Assembly (NCBI GenBank): GCA_019637175.1
Contig: JAHBWD010000006.1
Span: forward strand, 62,001 to 126,000
DNA length: 64,000 nt
Direction: 5' to 3'
From: Labilithrix sp.
Lineage (GTDB): Bacteria; Myxococcota_A; Polyangia; Polyangiales; Polyangiaceae
A model generated the notes under the pieces. That model worked only from the letters and a program-made list of their open reading frames with translations. It had not been told where the DNA came from and ran no database searches. Made by a program: the position numbers and the translations under genes. The number at the start of each line of letters is the position of its first letter. Within the stretch, counting starts at the first letter, position 1. Below are positions 1-7,920 of this stretch, piece by piece.

Positions 1-42
1 GAGCGCGACGAGCGCGACGAGCGCGAGGCGCGGAGATTTCAT
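1..42 (-). CDS. N-terminus of an exported protein (partial, cut by window start)
   Basis: Only the first 14 codons are visible. They read MKSPRLALVALVAL, a basic start followed by a hydrophobic stretch, which is what the beginning of a signal peptide looks like. The ATG overlaps the TGA of the upstream transglutaminase-domain gene as ATGA, so the two are probably translationally coupled and in one operon. The function cannot be judged. Confidence 0.6.
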   Translation of the reverse strand, partial: MKSPRLALVALVAL

Positions 43-3000
43 TTTTCGCCTCCGGTCGGCACGAGGCGCACTTCCTTGTGCATCAGCGCGTCGACCTGCT
101 GGATGAACGCGCGCCACGACGGATACTTCTCGACGGGGATGAGGTGCATGTCGAACACGACGTTGCGCTTGATGACGAGCACGCGCGGATCGCGCGGGTC
201 TTTGTTGATCTCCATGTGCGCGCGGCCGTAGGCGCCGCCGCCCGCGTCGCCGCCGGGCGGCAGCTCGCCCCAGCCGAAGCCGGGCGGCGCGACGACGCGG
301 ATCGTCCGCGTCTGATGGCTCGGCGCGAGGTGCGCGGGGAGCTGCACCGGCAGCGTGCGGGTCGCGAGCGGCGCGAGCGACGAGCCGAGCGTGTTGCTCG
401 GCGACAGCGACAGCACGAGATCGCGCCCTTCGCGTCGCGCGAGGCCGCGCGACTTCGCCTTGTATTTGACGAGCGCCTGTCCGTTCGGCAGGTCGCCCTT
501 GAAGTCGATCTTCTTGTCGACCTCGAGGGTCGGGAGCCACGGTCCGACGAGGTTGTCTTCGACGTACTGCGCGCGCGCCTCCGCCTGCGAGAGGTTCGAG
601 CGCAGCCAGAACGCGCCGTCGCCGGAGTGCCGCTCTTCGCCGACGACCTCTCCCGATCCGTCGGCGGCGACGCTCAGGGTCCAGGTGACGTCGGCGCCGT
701 GATCGTCGGGCGAGCTCGGCGGGAGCTGCACGATCTCGGCGGGGCCCGTGTCCATGCGCAGGGCGACCGCGCGCGCGTCCATGGAAGGGATCGGACCCAT
801 GCGCGACTGCGGGCTCGTCGCGTCGAGGTACTGCCCGCCGCCCGGCCCCGGCAAGAACGCGATGCCGTGATCGAACATGGGCACGGCCGCCTTCTTCGAG
901 AGGAGCACCGAAGGCTGCCCGGTCATGCGTGTCTGCACCATGACCTCCTGCGCCTCGATGCCGACGGCGCGGAGCAGCGTGATGAGGAGGATGGCCTTGT
1001 CGTCGCAGTCGCCCTCGCGGCGGGCGAGGAGCTGATGAGGCCGGTTCGGCAGCCACCACTCGCCGCTCACGTAGTTGACGTAGCGGATGTCGTCGGCGAC
1101 GAACTCGAAGAGCGCGCGCACCTTCTCGTCGCGGGTGCGCTTGCCCTTCGTGAGCTCGGCGGCGATGCGCCGGACCTCGTCGTCGGGCTCGGTGAAGCCG
1201 CGCACGGCCTCGCCGTACCACTTGCGGAAGTCGTCCCAGCTCTTGAACGTCGAGCCGACGATGAGGGGCGTGATCTCGCTGAGATGCGGCGTGAGCGGCT
1301 CCTCGGGGACGATGAGCGGGGCGTCCCAGACCATGCGCACGACGTGCATCCCGCGCTCGTCGGTGTCGGTGCGCTTGTAGGGCGCGAGCTTGTCGTGCAG
1401 GACGTCGACGTAGAGCGGGTGACCCGGCAGCGACTCGACGACGACCTCGTTGTAGAGGAGCGGGTGGCTCGCGAGCGAGCCGGCGTAGTCGAGGAAGTAG
1501 AACGGCGCGTCGCCGCGCCCGCCGACGGCGGTGCTCGTCCACTGGCGGATCGTCACTTCCACGGTGTCGCCGGCCTCGAGCTCCGGCCAGCGGATGCGCG
1601 GCCTCGCGCCGTCGTTGTGCTCTTCGACGGGGAACGCCACGCCGCCGCCCTTGCGATGCACGCGCGCCTTCAGGATCTCCGTGAGATCGCCCTCGGGCGG
1701 GATCGGCTCGAAGAGCTCTTGCTGCGTGCGCGGCGGGATCACGATCTCGCGCGCGTACTGGATGAGCTGCGAGACGCGGTTGTCGGCGTGCATGCGCACG
1801 ACGCGCAGCCAGTGCAGCTCGCGATCGGAGACGTCGGGCGGGCCCTTCTCCGGGACGCCCTTGCGCCGCCCGAGGATCGTCGCGATCGGCGTGAGCCACC
1901 GCTCGTCGTCGCGCGCTTCCTTGCTGGTCGCGTCCTCTGCGCCCTTGCCCGCGTTCGCGCGGAGCGCGAGCTCGGCGCGGTACTTCGCGTCGCCGGGCGC
2001 GAGCTCGCGCGCCCGCCGGAGCGCGACGAGGACGAGCTCGCGATCCTTCGGATCGCTCGACGCCGCCGCGAGCTCGCGCGCGAGGCCGGCCCAGCTCTCG
2101 GGCCGGTTCGGCGCCCATCGCGCGGTGACCCGGTAGAGCTGCGCCGCGACGTCGTGCGCGCCTGCGTCGGTGACGCTGCGCGCGACGGCGAGCGCTTCGT
2201 CGGCGTCGTCCATCCCGCCCTGGAACGCGTCGTTCGCCGCCTTCACGACCTCGTCTCGGCCGCGCGTGCTCATCGCGTCGACGAGCACGTGCCCGCGCGT
2301 GCCGCGGCGGACGAGCTCGTTGACGGCGGCCACCCAGAGGCTCGGATCGTGCGTTCGCGCGAGGCCGGTCAGCTCGACGAGCATCGCGTGCGGCACGCGC
2401 TGGGGCGCCGCGCGGAACGCCGCGGCGAGATCGCGCATCGCCTGCATCGTCAGGGCGTCGACGCGGAGCGCGCGTAGCGTCCGAGCCGAGAGGATGATCG
2501 CCTCGTCGTCCTTCTTCGCGTCGAGCTTCGACCCGCGGAGGTGCGCGATCGCCCAGTCGGGCATCTCGGTGTCGAGGTGGAGCTCGACGAGCCGGCGATC
2601 GACGAAGGCCTGCGTCGCCGCGTCGCCGCTCTTGGTCGCGAGCTCTCGCGCGCGATAGAGGCGCGCGCTCTTGTTCGCGCCCGAGGGCGAGACCCACGCG
2701 GCCATCGCGGTGCGATCGGCGTCGAGGCTCTTCGACTGCAAGAGCGCGTCGAGCTGTCCCGGCGCGCGCGGGCTCTTGAGATCGTCGGCGCCGCCGAGCG
2801 TTCGCACGACGGCCGCGTCGAGCAGCGCGTCCGGCGAGGCGTCTTTCGCCGCGGCTGCGCGGGTGAGCGCCGTCGTGAGCTTCGTCGGCTTGACCGTGCC
2901 CCACGCGATCTTCTCGCCGGGCTTCGGCGCGAGATCGGCCGAGGCCTCGAGGCGGAGCGGCGCGTGCTTGGCGTCGGTGACGCGGAGCCTCACGCGGCCG

Positions 3001-3830
3001 GAGTCGTCGAGCGCGCCGGTGCAGACCTTCGCCGCGAGCAGGTGAGGGCCCGCGCTCGCGTCGACTTGCGCGGCGATGCGATCGAGCCAAGCCTGCGCGT
3101 GCACGTCGTCGCTCTTGCCGACGTCGACGCCGTCGAAGACGAGCCGCGCCTGGCCCGCCGCCGCGAGGCGCACGATGATCGTCTGCGCCGACGGCACGCG
3201 GATCTTCGTGGCGACGAACGAGCAGCTCTCTTTGCGCGGATGGACGAACAGATCGAGCGGCGTCCCGTTGGCCTGCGCGAACGTCGGCGGCACCGTGCGC
3301 CACGCGACCTCGACCGTGCCCCACGAATGGATCTTCTGCGGATCGCCGAACTGCTCCTTGTTCGCTTCGGGGCCGTCGTGCGCGTCGAGCCCGCCGCCGG
3401 TGTCGCGGAAGGGACCGAGCACGGCGACGTCGGTGAGGATGCCGAGCGCGCGCGCCTTCTCCGCGCCTGCCGCGGTGTTCTCGTCGGACGACTGCGTGCG
3501 CGCGAGCGTCGCCGCTTCGGCACGCACCTCCGGCGAGGCCCCGCTCGCTCCGGCGATTTCGGTGAGCGCGCGCTCGGCGGCGCCTTGGGCCGCCCACTGC
3601 GCGACGTCGGCGATCACGGTGAGCGCGGCGATCTGATCGGCCTCGGTCGCGCGCGGGGAGAGCGCCCGCTTCTTCTGGGCCTCGACGAGGCCGTCGGCGG
3701 TCTCCGCGGTGTGCCGCGCCGGCGCCTCGCTCGGCTCGCCTCGCGCGATCCCCATCACGCTCATCACGCCGGCGACGAGGCCGATGAGGATCGAGACCGA
3801 TGGCGCGCGGGTGGTGGGAGGTAGCCTCAT
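39..3830 (-). CDS. Large exported transglutaminase-like (DUF3857-type) protein
   Basis: This 1263-residue protein starts with a signal peptide (hydrophobic stretch SILIGLVAGVMSVMG, residues about 13-27). A long helical, TPR-like region fills residues about 40-640. A beta-rich DUF3857-like region follows at about 700-860, then a transglutaminase-like core. The triad is visible as Cys942 in GDCDDKA, His988 in MFDHGIAF and Asp1003 in YLDATSP. Bacterial proteins with this layout are exported and mostly uncharacterised; substrate and reaction (crosslinking or peptidase) are unknown. It is the first gene of an operon with the gene cut at the window start. A TACAGT box lies 9 nt upstream of the ATG. 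Its start is separated by 46 bp from a divergent gene. Confidence 0.8.
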   Translation of the reverse strand: MRLPPTTRAPSVSILIGLVAGVMSVMGIARGEPSEAPARHTAETADGLVEAQKKRALSPRATEADQIAALTVIADVAQWAAQGAAERALTEIAGASGASPEVRAEAATLARTQSSDENTAAGAEKARALGILTDVAVLGPFRDTGGGLDAHDGPEANKEQFGDPQKIHSWGTVEVAWRTVPPTFAQANGTPLDLFVHPRKESCSFVATKIRVPSAQTIIVRLAAAGQARLVFDGVDVGKSDDVHAQAWLDRIAAQVDASAGPHLLAAKVCTGALDDSGRVRLRVTDAKHAPLRLEASADLAPKPGEKIAWGTVKPTKLTTALTRAAAAKDASPDALLDAAVVRTLGGADDLKSPRAPGQLDALLQSKSLDADRTAMAAWVSPSGANKSARLYRARELATKSGDAATQAFVDRRLVELHLDTEMPDWAIAHLRGSKLDAKKDDEAIILSARTLRALRVDALTMQAMRDLAAAFRAAPQRVPHAMLVELTGLARTHDPSLWVAAVNELVRRGTRGHVLVDAMSTRGRDEVVKAANDAFQGGMDDADEALAVARSVTDAGAHDVAAQLYRVTARWAPNRPESWAGLARELAAASSDPKDRELVLVALRRARELAPGDAKYRAELALRANAGKGAEDATSKEARDDERWLTPIATILGRRKGVPEKGPPDVSDRELHWLRVVRMHADNRVSQLIQYAREIVIPPRTQQELFEPIPPEGDLTEILKARVHRKGGGVAFPVEEHNDGARPRIRWPELEAGDTVEVTIRQWTSTAVGGRGDAPFYFLDYAGSLASHPLLYNEVVVESLPGHPLYVDVLHDKLAPYKRTDTDERGMHVVRMVWDAPLIVPEEPLTPHLSEITPLIVGSTFKSWDDFRKWYGEAVRGFTEPDDEVRRIAAELTKGKRTRDEKVRALFEFVADDIRYVNYVSGEWWLPNRPHQLLARREGDCDDKAILLITLLRAVGIEAQEVMVQTRMTGQPSVLLSKKAAVPMFDHGIAFLPGPGGGQYLDATSPQSRMGPIPSMDARAVALRMDTGPAEIVQLPPSSPDDHGADVTWTLSVAADGSGEVVGEERHSGDGAFWLRSNLSQAEARAQYVEDNLVGPWLPTLEVDKKIDFKGDLPNGQALVKYKAKSRGLARREGRDLVLSLSPSNTLGSSLAPLATRTLPVQLPAHLAPSHQTRTIRVVAPPGFGWGELPPGGDAGGGAYGRAHMEINKDPRDPRVLVIKRNVVFDMHLIPVEKYPSWRAFIQQVDALMHKEVRLVPTGGEK

Positions 3831-3864
3831 CGGCTACGTACTGTACTCGGATTTCTCGCTATTT

Positions 3865-3871
3865 AGAGGTG
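3865..3871 (+). promoter_or_regulatory. Shine-Dalgarno AGAGGTG selecting a TTG start
   Basis: AGAGGTG lies 5 nt upstream of the in-frame TTG at 3877. It is the only good ribosome site before the conserved part of the PEGA-like protein. Longer versions of the frame would overlap the divergent transglutaminase gene. Confidence 0.55.
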
Positions 3872-3876
3872 ACAGC

Positions 3877-4914
3877 TTGCTTCTGGCGCGCGATCGGCCA
3901 AACTCGGTGGCCGAGCTCGGTCCCACCTTGAACTACACCGATCGAAATCCGCTCCCGCCGCCCGAATTGCCGCGGTTCGCGCTGCCCAACGAAGAGCCGG
4001 TCGATCCGCTCGACGTCGCGAAGACGACCGAGCGGCCCGCGCTCACGCCGCGCAGCGCGGGGCGCGCGATCGCCGCGCGAGGGATCGCGCCGAAGATGAT
4101 CCGCGCCGACGGAACCGAAGAGGTCGCCGTCGAAGACATCTTGATCGAGACCTACGTCGAGCCTCCGCCCTCCCGCCGGCGCGAGCCTTCGGCTCCCGCG
4201 CACGCGGCGATCGCGGCCGCGATCGCGGCGGTCGCTCCGCCGCGTCCTTCGGAGAGCGCGGCCGTCGACGCGCTCCTCCGCGCGTCGGATCCTGCGTTCG
4301 CGTATCCCGCGACCGTCGAGCCCGCGAGCATCGCGCCGTTCTCGATCACGATGGCGCCGCCGCCGGTCTCGGCGCCGCGTCCTCACCACGCCGCCGCGCC
4401 GCCGCGCGCGCCGAGCCGCGCGTCGCTCGTCGCCGGGGGCCTCGGGCTCTTGCTGATCGGCGTCGCCGGCGGCGGCGGGCTCGTGCTCGCGATCGCGTCG
4501 GGCAAGCTCGACGGCGTCGCGACGACGGCGAAGTCGATCGCCTCGCGCGTCGCTCATCCCGACGCCGCGGCGGCCTCCACCGCCGCGCCCGAAGCCCCCG
4601 CGCCCGCGGCGCTGCCGCCCACCGCGGTGACGGCGCCTCCGCCTGCGCCGGAGCCCGCGCTCGCGCCGGCGCCCGTGCCCGTGGCGTCCATCGCGCCCGC
4701 GCCGGCCGCCGCCTCGGTTCCGCCCGATCTCACGCTCGTGACGTTCCCTCCGTCGGCGCGAGGGCATCGCGTGTTCGTCGACGGCGCTCACTTCCCGCTC
4801 GGCGCGTCGTCGACCGCGAAGATGCGGTGCGGTCGTCACAAGATCAAGATCGGCTCGGCCGGCGCGTCGCGCGCGTACGATCTGCCGTGCGGCGGCGAGC
4901 TGACGCTTCCCTGA
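3877..4914 (+). CDS. Membrane-anchored Pro/Ala-rich protein with C-terminal PEGA-like domain
   Basis: The protein has 345 residues from the TTG start that follows an AGAGGTG ribosome site. The N-terminal half is cytoplasmic-looking and Pro/Ala-rich. One membrane segment (GGLGLLLIGVAGGGGLVLAI) lies near residue 190. A Pro/Ala linker follows, then a C-terminal domain of about 60 residues with the PEGA-like pattern of a 'VFVDGAHFPLG' turn and paired cysteines (MRCGRHKIKIG, LPCGGEL). In myxobacteria this layout often accompanies Ser/Thr kinase networks, but no enzymatic motif is visible. It is divergent from the transglutaminase-like gene and convergent with the next lipoprotein gene. Function unknown. 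Confidence 0.65.
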   Translation: MLLARDRPNSVAELGPTLNYTDRNPLPPPELPRFALPNEEPVDPLDVAKTTERPALTPRSAGRAIAARGIAPKMIRADGTEEVAVEDILIETYVEPPPSRRREPSAPAHAAIAAAIAAVAPPRPSESAAVDALLRASDPAFAYPATVEPASIAPFSITMAPPPVSAPRPHHAAAPPRAPSRASLVAGGLGLLLIGVAGGGGLVLAIASGKLDGVATTAKSIASRVAHPDAAAASTAAPEAPAPAALPPTAVTAPPPAPEPALAPAPVPVASIAPAPAAASVPPDLTLVTFPPSARGHRVFVDGAHFPLGASSTAKMRCGRHKIKIGSAGASRAYDLPCGGELTLP

Positions 4915-4939
4915 TCGGGAATGGCCGGCTAGCGATCAG
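4911..4939. terminator. Inverted repeat spanning both stop codons of a convergent pair
   Basis: CTGATCG and CGATCAG form a perfect 7-bp stem around a 15-nt GC-rich loop. The TGA of the plus-strand gene and the TGA of the minus-strand lipoprotein gene both fall inside the stem. There is no U-tract, so a bidirectional terminator role is tentative. Confidence 0.35.
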
Positions 4940-5385
4940 TTCTTCCGGCCGACGAAGCCGGAGCTGAAGTGGCGCACCGTGGCGACCATCGTGTTGCCCT
5001 GCACGACGCCGCCGACGTCCTTGAACGACGGATCGGCGCCGCTCGACCAGAACATGCTTCCGCCCTTGCCGTCGTCGCTGAACGGCATTTGCATCGTGAC
5101 CGGCTGAGCGAAGTCGGTGCCGCTCGGCTCGCAGACGAACACCTTCGAGAGGGCGACGAACCCTTCGGGCGCCCCGCCTTCCTTCACCGAGATCGTGATC
5201 GCCTTGCTCGACGCGAGCGCGCCCTTGGGGAACGTGACCAGGGCGCCGGCGACCTCGATCGTGCCGCCTTCGGCGCCGATCTCCTGGGTGACGCTCGTCG
5301 GCGCTGCGTTGCCCGAGCTCCCGGAGCTCGACGAGCACGAACAGAGCGCGACGAGCGCGACGAGCTGGACGAGCGACGAACGCAT
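4936..5385 (-). CDS. Lipoprotein with ZU5-like beta domain
   Basis: The protein has 149 residues. A lipoprotein signal (LVQLVALVALCSC) puts the acylated Cys at about residue 15-17, and a short Ser/Gly linker follows. The body reads like a ZU5-type beta-sandwich: GAEGGTIEVAGALVTFPKGAL, then ITISVKEG and a C-terminal HFSSGF motif. Such domains occur in surface lipoproteins of myxobacteria and usually lack enzymatic activity. It is a single gene, convergent with its neighbour. Its TAAGAT hexamer lies 6 nt before the ATG, so it is probably leaderless. Confidence 0.65.
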   Translation of the reverse strand: MRSSLVQLVALVALCSCSSSSGSSGNAAPTSVTQEIGAEGGTIEVAGALVTFPKGALASSKAITISVKEGGAPEGFVALSKVFVCEPSGTDFAQPVTMQMPFSDDGKGGSMFWSSGADPSFKDVGGVVQGNTMVATVRHFSSGFVGRKN

Positions 5386-5391
5386 CGGGCG

Positions 5392-5397
5392 ATCTTA
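5392..5397 (-). promoter_or_regulatory. TAAGAT -10-like box 6 nt from start codon
   Basis: TAAGAT is followed by 6 nt and then the ATG of the ZU5-like lipoprotein. With normal -10 to +1 spacing the transcript would begin at the start codon. No clear -35 is seen. Confidence 0.45.
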
Positions 5398-5440
5398 GCG
5401 CAAGCGTGTTCGCCGCGTGCGCGAGTTGGCTTAAGCTTGC

Positions 5441-6421
5441 ATGTCGATGAGGCGCGCGCTGGCTCTCGGACTCGTCGCGCTCGCGTTGGTGATCGCGGCG
5501 TCGAGCTGCAAGGAGCCGACGCAGGTGCTCGTCGAGGTGAGGACGAACGTGCCTTATCGCGCGTCGATGCTCACCTCGTTCACGGTCGGCGCGCCCGGAG
5601 AGACCGAGCTCGCGGCGCCGACGACCGAGAGCCGCGCGCCCTGGTACGCCGACGGGTTCGTGGGCTCGCTCGCGGTCGTTCCCCGAACGAGCGACGACGC
5701 CGCGCTCGCGGTGAAGGTCGTGCTCGGGGTGAGCCGCTCGCTCCACGAGTGCACGCCGCCGAAGTACGAGGGCTGCATCGTCGCGCGGCGGAGGGTCCGC
5801 TACCGCCCGCAAGAGATGGTGCGCCTGCCGATCTCGCTTCACGCGCGATGCGAGGGCGTCGCCTGCGACGAGCTGTCGACGTGCAACGTCCTCGGCCTGT
5901 GCGTCTCGGCCGAAGTGGACCCGGCGACGTGCGAGATCGGTTGCACGGTGCCGGGAGAGCCTTCCTCGCCGCCGGCCGAGGACGCCGGCGCCGACGCCGA
6001 CGCCTCCGGCGTGGTGGACGCCCCTTCCGACGGGGCATCGTCGGACGGGCCGTCCGACGGGCGGTCCGACGCGCGCGAGGTGGCCGACGCGCCGACCGAG
6101 CCGGTGGTGTCCAGCATCGACTGTCCGCCGACGGTCTGCTCGCTCGCGAGCAACGGGCGCTGTTGCTACGACGCTGATCTGCAGAGCGGGGCATGCGCGT
6201 TCGGGGGGGTCGCGTGTCCCACCGCGGCGAACAAGATCTCCGTCGCCTGCGACGGCCCCGAAGACTGTCCGGGCGCCGTGTGTTGCGCGTCGAGCCCGGG
6301 CACCATCGTGTGCCAGCTCGCGTGTCCGACGACGCAGACCGTCTGCCACTCCACGGGCACGTGTCCGGCGCCGCTCACGTGCACCGGGCTCGTCGGCGGT
6401 CATTACAAGGTGTGCCAGTGA
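5441..6421 (+). CDS. Cysteine-rich lipoprotein (full-length paralogue)
   Basis: The protein has 326 residues. The signal ALGLVALALVIAASSC places the lipidated Cys at about residue 23. A beta-type N-terminal domain (residues about 25-150) ends in YEGCIVARRRVRYRPQEM. An Asp/Ser-rich linker with DGASSDGPSDGRSDAR repeats follows. The C-terminal domain has about 16 cysteines in CxxxC-like pairs (DCPGAVCC, TCPAPLTC). The family is typical of polyangial myxobacteria and has no known function. The next gene starts at an overlapping GTGA and repeats parts of this one. Confidence 0.6.
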   Translation: MSMRRALALGLVALALVIAASSCKEPTQVLVEVRTNVPYRASMLTSFTVGAPGETELAAPTTESRAPWYADGFVGSLAVVPRTSDDAALAVKVVLGVSRSLHECTPPKYEGCIVARRRVRYRPQEMVRLPISLHARCEGVACDELSTCNVLGLCVSAEVDPATCEIGCTVPGEPSSPPAEDAGADADASGVVDAPSDGASSDGPSDGRSDAREVADAPTEPVVSSIDCPPTVCSLASNGRCCYDADLQSGACAFGGVACPTAANKISVACDGPEDCPGAVCCASSPGTIVCQLACPTTQTVCHSTGTCPAPLTCTGLVGGHYKVCQ

Positions 6422-6942
6422 GCGCGCGAGCCGTGATCGGCGCGGCGGGCGCGGCGGTGACGAGCTACGAGGGATGCATCGTCGCGCGGCGGAGGCTTCG
6501 CTTCCGACAGCGCGAGGCGCTTCGCTTGCCCGTCGCGCTCCACGCGCGATGCGAAGGGGTGCCGTGCGACGGCCGCGCCGAAGCGGGTGACGCGTCGCTC
6601 GACGCGGAGACCGGCGCGCCTTTCGACGCCGGCACGCCCGGGCTCGTCGACGGCAAGACGACGGTGTGCGACCTCGCGCTCGGCGACGAGTGCTGCAACG
6701 ACCCGGGGCTCCAGATCGGGACGTGCAAGCCGAGCGCGACCCCGTGCAACACGGCGTTGACCGCGTGCGACGGGAGCGAAGACTGCGCGGGCACCGATCG
6801 CTGTCACATCGACGCGAGCGCAACGTTCGTGTGCCTTCCCGCGGGCTCTCCCTCGACGGTCGTCCGTCATTCCGACGCGTCGTGTCCGCCGCCTCTCACG
6901 TGCGTCGTGGCCGCGTTCGGGCACTACGGAATCTGTCAATGA
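6418..6942 (+). CDS. Truncated tandem paralogue of the preceding Cys-rich lipoprotein
   Basis: The protein has 174 residues. Its GTG overlaps the TGA of the upstream gene, and its own TGA overlaps the next ATG, so it sits between two coupled genes. SYEGCIVARRRLRF and LHARCEGVPCDG align with YEGCIVARRRVRY and LHARCEGVACDE of the upstream gene. The C-terminal cysteine pattern ending in CPPPLTC...YGICQ also matches. The signal peptide and most of the N-terminal domain are missing, so export is doubtful. It could be a decaying duplicate or a partner translated only by coupling. Confidence 0.5.
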   Translation: MSARAVIGAAGAAVTSYEGCIVARRRLRFRQREALRLPVALHARCEGVPCDGRAEAGDASLDAETGAPFDAGTPGLVDGKTTVCDLALGDECCNDPGLQIGTCKPSATPCNTALTACDGSEDCAGTDRCHIDASATFVCLPAGSPSTVVRHSDASCPPPLTCVVAAFGHYGICQ

Positions 6943-7892
6943 AGCACGTTCGTTCGTTCGCCCTCGCCCTCGCGCTCTTCATGGTGGCCTCGATCGCGTA
7001 CGCGCAAGAGCGGGCGGCATCTCCGTCTCCGGAAGACGCGGCTCGCGCGGCCGAGATCAAGAAGCGGGGCGACGCGGCGATGGACTCTGCGCGGCCGGCG
7101 GAGGCGCTCGCCGCATACGTCGAGGCCTACGCGATCACCAAGGAGCCTGCGCTCCTCTACAACAAGGGCCGCGCGCTCCAGGTGATGGGCGAGTATCCGC
7201 AGGCGATCGAGGAGCTGGAGGCCTTCGATCGGACCGCGCCGCCCGAGCTCAAGGCGCGCGTGCCCGGCCTCGCCCGGATGATCGCCGATCTACGCGCGCG
7301 CGTGACGACGCTCACGCTCTCGTGCGACGTGATGGCGGCGAAGGTGCGACTCCGCGATCGCACGCTCGGGAAGTGCCCGCTGCCCGAGCAGATCCTGGTG
7401 CCTTCGGGCCGCGCGGTCCTCGAGGTGAGCGCCGACGGCTACTTCACCCATCAGCGCGAGGTCGATCTCCCGCCGGGCGGCGTCGCGCGGCTCGACGTCA
7501 AGCTCGCGTCGAAGCAGACGAGCGGCGTGCTCGTCGTGAAGTCGAACGTCGCGAACGCGGAGGTCGCGATCGACGGCAAGGGCTTCGGCATGGTCCCGGT
7601 CGAGGCGATCGTCGGCCCTGGCGATCACGCGCTCGTGCTCACGCGCGACGGCTACGGCGCCGTGAAGACGAACGCGGTGCTCGCGGCCGGCGAGCGCCGC
7701 GAGATCGACGTCCCGATGGAGCCGGAGAAGGGGGTCTTCGGTCGCTGGTGGTTCTGGACGGGCGTAGGCCTCGCCGTGGCGGGCGGCGTCGCGCTCGTCG
7801 TCGCGCTCAACGTCGAGAAGGATCCCCAGCCGGGCACGGTGCCGCCCGGGGTGGTGCAAGGCGGCCTCACGGCGCCGGGTTTTCGATTCTGA
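6939..7892 (+). CDS. Exported TPR and PEGA-domain protein
   Basis: The protein has 317 residues. A signal peptide (SFALALALFMVASIAYAQ) is followed by TPR-like helices at about 30-105 (GDAAMDSARPAEALAAYVEAY, LYNKGRALQVMGEYPQAI). Two PEGA-type repeats follow at about 125-265 (LEVSADGYFTHQREVDLPPG, LTRDGYGAVKTNAVLAAG). A C-terminal membrane segment WWFWTGVGLAVAGGVALVVAL precedes a short tail. PEGA domains are thought to bind surface polymers; the role here is not known. The ATG overlaps the stop of the truncated paralogue. The next gene encodes a kinase, a common pairing in myxobacteria. Confidence 0.75.
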   Translation: MKHVRSFALALALFMVASIAYAQERAASPSPEDAARAAEIKKRGDAAMDSARPAEALAAYVEAYAITKEPALLYNKGRALQVMGEYPQAIEELEAFDRTAPPELKARVPGLARMIADLRARVTTLTLSCDVMAAKVRLRDRTLGKCPLPEQILVPSGRAVLEVSADGYFTHQREVDLPPGGVARLDVKLASKQTSGVLVVKSNVANAEVAIDGKGFGMVPVEAIVGPGDHALVLTRDGYGAVKTNAVLAAGERREIDVPMEPEKGVFGRWWFWTGVGLAVAGGVALVVALNVEKDPQPGTVPPGVVQGGLTAPGFRF

Positions 7893-7910
7893 GGGCGCGC
7901 TCGACTCCGA

Positions 7911-7916
7911 TATCCT
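7911..7916 (+). promoter_or_regulatory. TATCCT -10-like box just before the kinase gene
   Basis: TATCCT lies 4 nt before the first GTG (7921) and 7 nt before the second (7924). The spacing suggests a leaderless start at 7924. A GAGG directly after the box could alternatively act as a weak ribosome site. Confidence 0.4.
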
Positions 7917-7920
7917 GAGG

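Noticed and set aside
78..2477. Plus-strand open frame of about 800 codons opposite the transglutaminase-like gene
   Set aside because: The minus strand has signal peptide, domain order and catalytic triad; the plus frame shows only shadow composition.
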